From Oceanospirillales bacterium (GTDB lineage Bacteria > Pseudomonadota > Gammaproteobacteria > Xanthomonadales > SZUA-36), in NCBI GenBank assembly GCA_003232965.1, contig QIKG01000222.1, positions 1 through 12,925 of the forward strand: a stretch of DNA of 12,925 bases, read 5' to 3'. Shown here one piece after another: positions 6,565 through 12,925 of this stretch (position 1 is its first letter; each line of letters starts with the position of its first letter). A model generated the notes under the pieces. The model saw only the letters and a program-made list of their open reading frames with translations, was not told where the DNA came from and made no database searches. A program made the translations under genes and the position numbers.

Positions 6565-6592
6565 CAATGCCGAAAGCCCCAGTAGGGTGAAA

Positions 6593-6621
6593 TTGGTAGC
6601 GGTGACTCGCGAAAATATGCT
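6593..6621 (+). promoter_or_regulatory. Candidate promoter of the DUF4124 gene
   Basis: TTGGTA (6593-6598), a 17-bp spacer and TATGCT (6616-6621) lie about 35 bp upstream of the preferred ATG at 6656. The -35 hexamer directly abuts the REP remnant GTAGGGTG. Confidence 0.45.
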
Positions 6622-6644
6622 AGCATCTAACCATATTATTTATC

Positions 6645-6649
6645 AGGAG
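6645..6649 (+). promoter_or_regulatory. Ribosome binding site deciding the DUF4124 start
   Basis: AGGAG lies 6 nt before the ATG at 6656. The longer in-frame form from GTG 6587 has no such site, begins within the REP remnant and would bury the signal peptide. Confidence 0.8.
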
Positions 6650-6655
6650 CTTGGT

Positions 6656-7069
6656 ATGAAATTAAGTATTGCAGCTGGTTTATTTATTATGATTTGCATT
6701 AGTTCCCAGGTTTCAGCTGAAATCTATAAGTGGACAAATGCGGATGGAGAGTTGGTTTATTCACAAACACCACCAAGCGATGATAGTGTTGCGGTGATTA
6801 TTAAAATAGAGAAAACTTCAGAGAATGACTTGACTGAAGATACGGCGGAAAAGGCTGTAATAGAGACCAAGCCGACTGAAACCCTAAGTGAAGCTGACGC
6901 TGTTAAACGCAATTGCGAAGTAACAAAAGCTAATGTTGCTATGCTGCGTATGGCTTCACCGGAAACAGAATTCGCTTCAGATGGGGATGAGCCTATAACA
7001 TATACTCAAACTGAACTAAATGATCAAATCCGTGCTAATCAGGCGCTGGTTAAAACCTGGTGTAAATGA
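6656..7069 (+). CDS. Exported DUF4124 protein
   Basis: The product is 137 aa from the ATG chosen on the AGGAG site. Residues 1-21 form a Sec signal peptide (Lys at position 2, a hydrophobic core, then SQVSA with cleavage before E22). The DUF4124 signature follows directly: EIYKWTNADGELVYSQTPP (22-40). The remaining part is acidic and Thr/Glu-rich, with Cys at 87 and 136 that could form a disulfide in the periplasm. DUF4124 proteins have no settled function. It is convergent with pilE, and the 58 bp between them show no clear terminator hairpin. No functional link to the pilus genes is visible beyond adjacency. Confidence 0.85.
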   Translation: MKLSIAAGLFIMICISSQVSAEIYKWTNADGELVYSQTPPSDDSVAVIIKIEKTSENDLTEDTAEKAVIETKPTETLSEADAVKRNCEVTKANVAMLRMASPETEFASDGDEPITYTQTELNDQIRANQALVKTWCK

Positions 7070-7127
7070 CGGGCTATAAATTAACTGCTGCAAATCCCAT
7101 GGTATAGCTTGCCTAAATCACGATGGA

Positions 7128-7547
7128 TTAGTAACCACTCCAGCCCTGTCTCCAGCCAGAACTAGTACGACTGTTCTTTCTGCCATCAGAGCGTAAGCGA
7201 AATTGAGTAATACTATCCTGATTTTGCCCACCTTGAGCTCTGGGTGTGGCCCTTAAGTCATAGGCGGTTGCATTAGCAGATGCGATACGTATAGTGTAGT
7301 AGCCTTCCGCGCTTCTGTTGGAAACATTCAGGTCGGTCCGTTCAGTAGTATAAGTGGCATTTTTAGCATAATGCGCTTCTTGTCGACCGGCGAGATCCAT
7401 CAATGCTGCCTGGCCATCATTTCGCTTGCCTTTTCTGATAGAATCCTGATAACTGGGGTAAGCAATGCTGGCCAAAATGGCTATTATAGCAACCGTTATC
7501 ATCAGCTCAATCAGGGTAAAGCCCTTAGTTTTATTGATAGTATACAT
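7128..7547 (-). CDS. pilE: Type IV minor pilin PilE
   Basis: The product is 139 aa. It has a class III prepilin leader of nine residues ending KTKG9, then F10-TLIEL with Glu5 of the mature protein at E14. The hydrophobic N-terminal helix (10-30) ends in YPSYQDSIRKGKR. This is the PilE/PilA-type minor pilin incorporated near the pilus tip with PilV, PilW, PilX and FimU. It is the last gene of the operon, 38 bp after pilY1. PilE proteins commonly carry a C-terminal disulfide region (CGxLxL...CW). Here there is no cysteine at all; the equivalent stretch reads ITQFRLRSDGRK and ends in a Trp-rich, basic GWRQGWSGY. No frameshift would restore a Cys-containing end in an obvious way. Confidence 0.9.
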   Translation of the reverse strand: MYTINKTKGFTLIELMITVAIIAILASIAYPSYQDSIRKGKRNDGQAALMDLAGRQEAHYAKNATYTTERTDLNVSNRSAEGYYTIRIASANATAYDLRATPRAQGGQNQDSITQFRLRSDGRKNSRTSSGWRQGWSGY

Positions 7548-7585
7548 TTTGGTCTCTTTAATTTAATTCGATTTAATTCAATTCA

Positions 7586-10543
7586 TTACTCAGGTACGCT
7601 GCCGTCTATAACTTGTTCCCAGTAGATCGCATGGAAGCGGTCAGGCCAACGGGTCACTTCTTGTAGTCCTACCAGCGCGACCACAACCTTACCCGGGCCT
7701 TCGTCGGTACCAGGGAACAATAAAGTTGGTGCAGGTGGCATACCCGGTATGTTCAGCGATTTGGTTCTGTCGCCGGTAACCAGATCGTTGGGTTCACCAT
7801 CAAGATCTGAGAACACTGCCGCACCTGTTAGCATGTTAACCGCCCAGAAATTAGACTCCCCTTGGGTTACGCCTGCATCACAAACATCATTTGAGTTTGA
7901 CCGAGTACCGCTATAAGTAGTAAAAAGCACCGAAAAATCGTAGAGGCTAGCTTTTGAAAATACTTTTTCACCGCCACCAACCGGCATATTTATATACCAG
8001 CCATCACTAGTATTTAAATCATTTAATGCCTGGGTTTGCTGACTGACATCTCCGACTTGCACTAGATTTGCAGTGGTATCGTGTAAGTCACTCCGTTCGA
8101 CTATTTCATAGGCCGCTGGTGCTGTCCAGATGTTAGGATCTTTAATCATGTAAAAACTATTGGTTACTAGTTTATCTAACGGATCAGGGCGGGCGCCGGA
8201 ACCAATCAGTACAATCAGAAACTGGCTGCTGCCTTTATTGAAGTAGCCAACTTCTGGGGTATTGAAAAATTGATGGTAAACAGTGCTATCCACATTTACA
8301 TCAGCGATAACTCCTGAAGTTACTAAGCTACTGGCGAAATCGTTATCAGGTGTATCAAAACGAATAATCCTGCCACCAATATCAGCGGCATAAAAGCGAT
8401 CAATTATTCCATTCGCATTGATGTCTACGGGTAATAGGTCGGCCGCAATGCCATTCAAGTTACCGGATGGGGTATAGGTTGTGATCCAATCACCGGTTTC
8501 AGCATTGACTATATAAACACCCTTGCCTAGAGTGTCATCAATTCGTGTGGTAACACCATGTTGGGTGTCATCATCGTAACCACCACCGAAAGCCAGCACT
8601 TGCTTATTTGCAGGCACACCGGTAATTTCCATTTTAACGAATAAGGGCTTGGACCAAGTTTGTCCTAAATTGACAAAACGTGTGTCTACCCCACCGAGAA
8701 TTTGCCAGGCAAACCTAGGGTTGGCGCGGTTAGTAATATCTAGCGCGTAATAATTCCTGCCACCGCGACGCATGCCAAAAACCACCATGGTTTTACCACC
8801 GGTTTTATATACCGTCATCGGTCCATCCAAACCATATAATGGCACATTGCGTACAGCATTATTCTTTAGTTCGTTAATATTTTTAAGCATGCTTTCTGGC
8901 ATAAAGGCCCATAAGGGGGCGCCGGTATTTGCATCTATGGCTTCGAGCACACCCTCGGATGTGGGCATCAGAATAACATCGTTGTCAGGACCGTAAGCAT
9001 CAACCACAACGGGTAGTGTATGGATTGGGGCACCCATTTCACCCTCGTGCAAATTTTCATCATCGGTCCAGTTTGACCATTTAATCAGGCTTTTACGCTT
9101 AATGTTGAGCGGGTCGGAGGAGTTATTGATATCCGTTGGGGTAGACAAACCGAGCATCTCATGGGTAACCAAGGGATTATCATCAGTGACATGATTTTGT
9201 ATATCGGTTGCCAGGTTTTTAGAAGAACTACCAGCAACATAGGTATATAATTTTCTTGTACCTGTAAAATTAGTTACCGCGCCACCAACCAGCGCCTGAC
9301 TACCATCATTGGTACCATTGCCCCAATAGCTTCTGGCTGTAGGCATGAATAAATTGTTGGCACCCAATACTGTACCACCACCCTCGGCGCTAGAGAGGGT
9401 AATGGCGGTATCGCTGACACTTATTTTGTATTTCTTAATGTTTCCTTTCCAGAAAGCGGTAATACTGGGTTCGAAAACTGGAACATAGATAAACTCACCG
9501 GTTACCGCTGTGTTAGTCGCATTGAACGGCACCAATGGCGCATTGAATGTGTATGTAATTGACGCCTTTGCCTCGTTTGCAATAGCGCTGAATGCTTCTA
9601 CCAACTCAGCGGTGTTACTAGAGGGATAGTAAGTTCCACCACCGCGGAGGGCGATATCCTTTAAGTAGGCTAACGCATTTGTTCCTGTATGGAAGCCAAT
9701 GGTGTGAGTGGTTACATTTTGAACTTCCGGGATAGTAGGAAATAAGTCATTGTTGAAACCCCACTCGGCAATATCGCCGGTACAGCCCGCACGGTTCATG
9801 CTAAACCCGCTGGGATCTGGGCTGGTGCACGCAATGCCTTGATATTTAAAATCAGATTTGTAGGGATGCGGGTCAGAATACTCAGAGTTGCTACTGCCTT
9901 GATCAGACCAGGGCTCACCATCGGTGAGCAGAATAATCGAGTTTTGCGCACAATACAGTTCGCTAGTTACCGGGCTGTCAACGGTCTCATCAGATCCCGT
10001 GCCGGTACCTGCGGGACAAGAACCCTTAGCCGAGGAACAGCCATCATAACTACCAGTACCATCGTCATCGGTAAAACCGGTGCTAAACCACTCCATAGCA
10101 GCACTCATTGCCTGCACAGTTACCGTACCGCTGATATGATATATATCGTCAATATCTTCCAGCAGACGAGCCCGGTCTGTATCAACATCGTAAAACCCCG
10201 TGCTTGGGCCAACGGTGATCACTCGCCTACCACCAAATTCGCGTTTGCTGTAGCCCATAAAGGCCGCATTGACTTCTTCAATCCCCCCGTCTTCCGGAGT
10301 CGCAAAAATAGCCCTCAAGGCAGCTTGCAGCTCCTCGGTTCGGGTCGTGCTATCACCGTCTTTTCCATCCATACTACTGGATTCATCAAGTACAAAAAGC
10401 AAATTAGGTTTAACAATTGTGGAAGAACCCTGGGTTCGATAAACCTCAACATCATTAGCTTGTACCGAAGATGTACCCAGAATCAGTCCTAAAAATAAGG
10501 ACAAGCCCAGTTTTTTAAGTGTGTATTGTGGCATTGTTTTCAT
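7586..10543 (-). CDS. pilY1: PilY1, type IV pilus tip-associated adhesin/biogenesis factor
   Basis: The product is 985 aa, shorter than the roughly 1160 aa P. aeruginosa protein. A Sec signal peptide covers 1-29 (cleavage after VQA). An N-terminal von Willebrand A domain (about 45-325) has the MIDAS motif D53-E-S55-S-S57 and LLTDGE (205-210). The C-terminal PilY1 beta-propeller domain spans about 500-960, with PIHTLPVVVD, WAFMPE, GMRRGGRNYYALD and WSKP. An EF-hand-like calcium loop, D707-x-N709-x-N711-G-x-x-D715, corresponds to the loop that controls pilus extension and retraction in Pseudomonas. GAAGGA just upstream supports the ATG at 10543. It follows pilX by 13 bp. PilY1 acts in the periplasm and at the pilus tip in priming, adhesion and surface sensing. 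Confidence 0.95.
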   Translation of the reverse strand: MKTMPQYTLKKLGLSLFLGLILGTSSVQANDVEVYRTQGSSTIVKPNLLFVLDESSSMDGKDGDSTTRTEELQAALRAIFATPEDGGIEEVNAAFMGYSKREFGGRRVITVGPSTGFYDVDTDRARLLEDIDDIYHISGTVTVQAMSAAMEWFSTGFTDDDGTGSYDGCSSAKGSCPAGTGTGSDETVDSPVTSELYCAQNSIILLTDGEPWSDQGSSNSEYSDPHPYKSDFKYQGIACTSPDPSGFSMNRAGCTGDIAEWGFNNDLFPTIPEVQNVTTHTIGFHTGTNALAYLKDIALRGGGTYYPSSNTAELVEAFSAIANEAKASITYTFNAPLVPFNATNTAVTGEFIYVPVFEPSITAFWKGNIKKYKISVSDTAITLSSAEGGGTVLGANNLFMPTARSYWGNGTNDGSQALVGGAVTNFTGTRKLYTYVAGSSSKNLATDIQNHVTDDNPLVTHEMLGLSTPTDINNSSDPLNIKRKSLIKWSNWTDDENLHEGEMGAPIHTLPVVVDAYGPDNDVILMPTSEGVLEAIDANTGAPLWAFMPESMLKNINELKNNAVRNVPLYGLDGPMTVYKTGGKTMVVFGMRRGGRNYYALDITNRANPRFAWQILGGVDTRFVNLGQTWSKPLFVKMEITGVPANKQVLAFGGGYDDDTQHGVTTRIDDTLGKGVYIVNAETGDWITTYTPSGNLNGIAADLLPVDINANGIIDRFYAADIGGRIIRFDTPDNDFASSLVTSGVIADVNVDSTVYHQFFNTPEVGYFNKGSSQFLIVLIGSGARPDPLDKLVTNSFYMIKDPNIWTAPAAYEIVERSDLHDTTANLVQVGDVSQQTQALNDLNTSDGWYINMPVGGGEKVFSKASLYDFSVLFTTYSGTRSNSNDVCDAGVTQGESNFWAVNMLTGAAVFSDLDGEPNDLVTGDRTKSLNIPGMPPAPTLLFPGTDEGPGKVVVALVGLQEVTRWPDRFHAIYWEQVIDGSVPE

Positions 10544-10556
10544 GTTGAATTCCTTC

Positions 10557-11030
10557 TTAATTTCGTATTAGCACAACGCCCATGCGGTTGTGTGCGGTTG
10601 CATTGCTGCCAGCAACGCTGCCAACTGCATCAGCTTGGTATATAAGTGTAGTTAGGCTCAAGCCGAAACCATTAAATTTAAATTCACCTGGATTCGAAAC
10701 ACGAATATAGTCCATGCTTATATCGGCATCTACATTGGGCTGTGAATCAACCCCGGTGGATATGAAATAATTACTGTTCATGACTGGCACCGCAGCTTCT
10801 GTTAGGGGTACAGTAATCGTTGGGTTTGGGCTCATCAGCTTAAACAAAGCGCTTTCAGCCGCCTGAAAGCTAATTTGCTTATGTTGGTGATTTACCGCAA
10901 TTTTAGTGTCTATATTGGTATTACGCATGGAGCTCAGACTAAGCAGTGTTATTACCAGTAATAACACCATGCTGGCAATCAGAGCCACACCATTTTGTTT
11001 ATGTTTGTTGTATATATGAGTATTTTTCAT
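10557..11030 (-). CDS. pilX: Type IV minor pilin-like PilX
   Basis: The product is 157 aa. The N-terminus KQNG14 then V15-ALIASMVLLLVITLLSLSS is the PilX_N pattern, followed by MRNTNIDTKIAVN and FQAAESAL, both typical of PilX. The mature position 5 is Ala (A19), not Glu; PilX and GspK-type pilins are the group where Glu5 is often absent, so this is not alarming. PilX helps prime pilus assembly with PilV, PilW, PilE, FimU and PilY1. Its ATG is 2 bp after the pilW stop with little Shine-Dalgarno, which suggests translational coupling. Confidence 0.88.
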   Translation of the reverse strand: MKNTHIYNKHKQNGVALIASMVLLLVITLLSLSSMRNTNIDTKIAVNHQHKQISFQAAESALFKLMSPNPTITVPLTEAAVPVMNSNYFISTGVDSQPNVDADISMDYIRVSNPGEFKFNGFGLSLTTLIYQADAVGSVAGSNATAHNRMGVVLIRN

Positions 11031-11032
11031 AG

Positions 11033-11770
11033 TTATTGCTTCGAAATAATAGGGTTTAAGTTGCGTAAAACCACAGTCGTTGTTACGGCACGAAAGAGGT
11101 GTTCGGTATCGGGGGGGGTAAAGGTCATTCCTAGCAGGTTTATTGTCTTAACGTTTGAGTCGCGCATATGAACAGGCAGGGTTTCGTTGTCTGAACTGAC
11201 TACCAAGCCGACCCGCATGGCAACTACATCTCGCCATGCGCCCGCGTCATCAACTGCTTGAGCGGTAATGTAGCGATTTGCAGAGCTGTTGGTTAATGGG
11301 GTATCCATAACACCATAGAGCACCCGCATTAAATGCACACCTGATACCAGCGGCACTTCTATGCCATTAAGCTCGCATATCAGTATGTTGTTGACTACTT
11401 TAATGCGAATGGTACTGAATCCACTGACATCACCGGCACAGGAGCTGCCTTGTGCATAACGCACGGCGATAATATCAGACTCGCTCGAGCTAGCGCCGGC
11501 ATCGCTTATACCAGATGAATTAATCTGGGCGAAGGCAGTCTGAGCAGCACTAATATCACGGCCTGTCATTACTAGGGTGCGGCGAATATCATCTAGTGCA
11601 TAACGCCCGTTTTCACTAACCGCAGAAACGGAATTGCGTAAGCTGTAGGCTGCCTGGCTATTAATGTAGACTTGGCCTGCAGCAGCCATTATAAAAATTC
11701 CAAGTGCGCTTGCTATCAACAGTGAAATTAAAGTAAAACCGCTATGTTTGTTTGTCGGAAATATTTTCAT
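11033..11770 (-). CDS. pilW: Type IV minor pilin PilW (Glu5 replaced by Ser)
   Basis: The product is 245 aa. The leader ends KHSG11 and the mature protein begins F12-TLISLLIASALGIFIM. The family segment continues with QVYINSQAAYSLRNSVSAVSENGRYALDDIRR, which is diagnostic for PilW. C111 and C132 may pair. The striking point is S16 (codon TCA, bases 11725-11723), where nearly all type IV pilins other than the GspK/PilX group have Glu5. The ATG overlaps the pilV stop by 4 bp (ATGA). PilW is one of the minor pilins that form the initiating tip complex with PilY1. Confidence 0.9.
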   Translation of the reverse strand: MKIFPTNKHSGFTLISLLIASALGIFIMAAAGQVYINSQAAYSLRNSVSAVSENGRYALDDIRRTLVMTGRDISAAQTAFAQINSSGISDAGASSSESDIIAVRYAQGSSCAGDVSGFSTIRIKVVNNILICELNGIEVPLVSGVHLMRVLYGVMDTPLTNSSANRYITAQAVDDAGAWRDVVAMRVGLVVSSDNETLPVHMRDSNVKTINLLGMTFTPPDTEHLFRAVTTTVVLRNLNPIISKQ

Positions 11771-12324
11771 AAGGGAGTTGTCTGCTCAGTACCGGGCACT
11801 ATTACCATAACCACACTATCCACAAAATCGCCATCAAAGTCCGAGCGTGTGTTCCAGCCGACTTGGATTTCGAAGGTTGAGTGCGGGGAACAGTCATCCC
11901 CGTCGTCGCCATCCGCATCTGTGCATGCAGCAATACTCAAAGTACCTCCAGGTAATTCCGGCTGCCCGCCAATAGTGCACAATGCAGATTTAATATCGTA
12001 GGCGGCAATTTCAGTCGCTGAGCAAGAATCAGTGGATGTAGCATCTGAAGCAGTGGGCACCATGGCACAATTTCTTACAACAGCAGCGCAATCCGCAGCA
12101 ATACCGGAGTAGCTATTGTCTTCGGCAAGGTTTGCGCGAATTCTATCCGCCATTGTCCAGGCAATATCGGTTGCTACCGAACGGTATTGAGAATCTACAG
12201 AATATTGCACAGCTTTCATTTGCAGTGCTGCAATTCCAAGCAAGCCAATAGCAACTATTATGGCTGCTATTAGCACCTCAAGCAGACTGGTGCCTCGTTG
12301 TTTTACAAAAGAGCTGATACTCAT
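11767..12324 (-). CDS. pilV: Type IV minor pilin PilV
   Basis: The preferred start is the ATG at 12324, giving 185 aa; the TTG at 12330 would add two residues. GGAG (12335-12332) lies 7 nt before this ATG, and the ATG overlaps the fimT stop as ATGA, exactly as pilV/pilW do. The prepilin site is RG11 then T12-SLLEVLIAAIIVAIGLLGIAALQ, with Glu5 at E16 and the GLLGIAALQ motif typical of PilV. Six cysteines (79, 86, 101, 116, 134, 145) suggest up to three disulfides. An acidic stretch TDADGDDGDDC (135-145) between the last two cysteines could bind calcium, which is inference only. It belongs to the tip-priming complex. Confidence 0.9.
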   Translation of the reverse strand: MSISSFVKQRGTSLLEVLIAAIIVAIGLLGIAALQMKAVQYSVDSQYRSVATDIAWTMADRIRANLAEDNSYSGIAADCAAVVRNCAMVPTASDATSTDSCSATEIAAYDIKSALCTIGGQPELPGGTLSIAACTDADGDDGDDCSPHSTFEIQVGWNTRSDFDGDFVDSVVMVIVPGTEQTTPL

Positions 12325-12782
12325 GGGCAATCTCCGGTACTCGGCCGTCCTGAGGTTGAAAAGTTAATACAGCGTTGACTGCTTCCCAAGCTGATTTTAA
12401 AATAATCAGCGCCGGCAACAAGCGCCGGTGATGTTCTTCCCTGGGCTGTGTAGGTTATAGAGTCAGTGGTGTTGCTGCCTTGTGCAGTGATTGAGAGATT
12501 AGGGTGACTTGTCCGGTGGCTTAATATTACCGTGTCGTTGGTATCTGTTATTGTCCAACCATCGCCCCAGTCATCAAATTTTGCAAGCGCCATGTTTTCC
12601 TCTCGGGTAACCGCCGTGCTGCGGGCCAGCATAATGGACGCAATCATATCGTTGCCTGTAGTTGTTACCTGGTTTCGTTCTACCATCTGGGTGAAACTGG
12701 GCACAGCCAGCGCCATCATAATTGCCATAATAGCAATGGTGATGAGTAATTCTACTAGGGTAAATCCCTGTGTTTTTTGCAT
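12321..12782 (-). CDS. fimT: GspH/FimT-family minor pseudopilin
   Basis: The product is 153 aa. The leader MQKTQG6 is cleaved before F7-TLVELLITIAIMAIMMALAVPSF, with Glu5 at E11. The next helix (QVTTTGNDMIASIMLARSTAVTRE) and the WGDGWTI strand are characteristic of the GspH/FimT/FimU family. A C-terminal disulfide pair is likely between C138 and C152 (RCINFSTSGRPSTGDCP). It is the first gene of the minor pilin operon, in the position held by fimU in Pseudomonas. FimT and FimU are paralogues that this sequence alone does not separate; some FimT proteins bind DNA for natural transformation. The Shine-Dalgarno is weak. Confidence 0.85.
   Translation of the reverse strand: MQKTQGFTLVELLITIAIMAIMMALAVPSFTQMVERNQVTTTGNDMIASIMLARSTAVTREENMALAKFDDWGDGWTITDTNDTVILSHRTSHPNLSITAQGSNTTDSITYTAQGRTSPALVAGADYFKISLGSSQRCINFSTSGRPSTGDCP
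12332..12335 (-). promoter_or_regulatory. Ribosome binding site deciding the pilV start
   Basis: GGAG on the minus strand is 7 nt from the ATG at 12324 but only 1 nt from the alternative TTG at 12330. The shorter form is therefore chosen. Confidence 0.7.
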
Positions 12783-12811
12783 TTTCGATCCAATACTTTC
12801 TATAGGTTTTA

Positions 12812-12840
12812 ATTATAGATGATATCAACGAGTTAACAGT
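12812..12840 (-). promoter_or_regulatory. Candidate promoter of the minor pilin operon
   Basis: On the minus strand, TATAAT (12817-12812) is preceded by a 17-bp spacer and a weak -35 ACTGTT (12840-12835). It lies about 30 bp upstream of fimT. The rest of the gap to the right edge (to 12925) shows no gene that can be supported. Confidence 0.4.
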
Positions 12841-12925
12841 GCCGTTTGTCCATAAAAGCATACCAATTATCGATAGGGTTATGGTTGGTAGCTTATGTGG
12901 TGCTGAAATCCCTGCCTATACGTCA

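Noticed and set aside
7070..7127. Bidirectional terminator between the DUF4124 gene and pilE
   Set aside because: No stable GC-rich stem with a T-run is visible on either strand in these 58 bp.
9839..10492. 217-aa open frame on the plus strand opposite pilY1
   Set aside because: It lies wholly antisense to the strongly supported PilY1 vWA region, has no ribosome site or recognisable domain and has a composition expected of a shadow frame.
12879..12925. Tail of a further minus-strand gene entering from the right edge
   Set aside because: Only about 14 codons before a TAA are open (TYRQGFQHHISYQP). This is too short to support a call.

Overview
The window looks like a gammaproteobacterial chromosome, with a gene complement close to the Pseudomonadales/Cellvibrionales/Alteromonadales range. 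Support comes from the DciA - M23 peptidase - SecA block, the minor pilin order fimT-pilV-pilW-pilX-pilY1-pilE, a ubiquinone-biosynthesis hydroxylase tail and a REP/RAYT repeat system. No species can be named from the sequence alone.

Layout. (1) 1-311: the C-terminal end of a UbiH/UbiF/UbiI-type FAD hydroxylase on the plus strand. Its stop codon lies inside the first copy of a palindromic repeat. (2) 308-518: two tandem 99-bp repeat units, each a pair of inverted REP palindromes, between the convergent ubi gene and dciA. (3) 594-4835: dciA (minus strand), then an M23 zinc peptidase and secA (both plus). The dciA and peptidase start codons nearly abut. (4) 4840-6564: a REP-bounded accessory segment. 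It holds a RAYT-type tyrosine (HUH) transposase flanked on both sides by REPs, then a Phd/YefM-PIN (VapBC-like) toxin-antitoxin pair with its own promoter and a direct-repeat operator candidate. (5) 6656-7069: a small exported DUF4124 protein. (6) 7128-12782: a minus-strand, tightly packed type IV pilus minor pilin operon (fimT/gspH, pilV, pilW, pilX, pilY1, pilE). (7) 12783-12925: its promoter region and no supportable gene.

How it fits together. DciA loads the replicative helicase, SecA drives Sec export, the M23 peptidase acts on the cell wall, and the minor pilins with PilY1 prime type IV pilus assembly and adhesion. PilY1 and the DUF4124 protein carry Sec-type signal peptides; the minor pilins carry prepilin leaders. 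The RAYT is the probable mobiliser of the ten recognisable REP copies: six of them carry GTAG, the tetranucleotide known to matter at the foot of REP hairpins. The most unusual items are the REP/RAYT island with its tandem duplicated double-REP unit, a REP that supplies a stop codon, a PilW whose conserved Glu5 is serine, and a cysteine-free PilE in an operon lacking pilY2.
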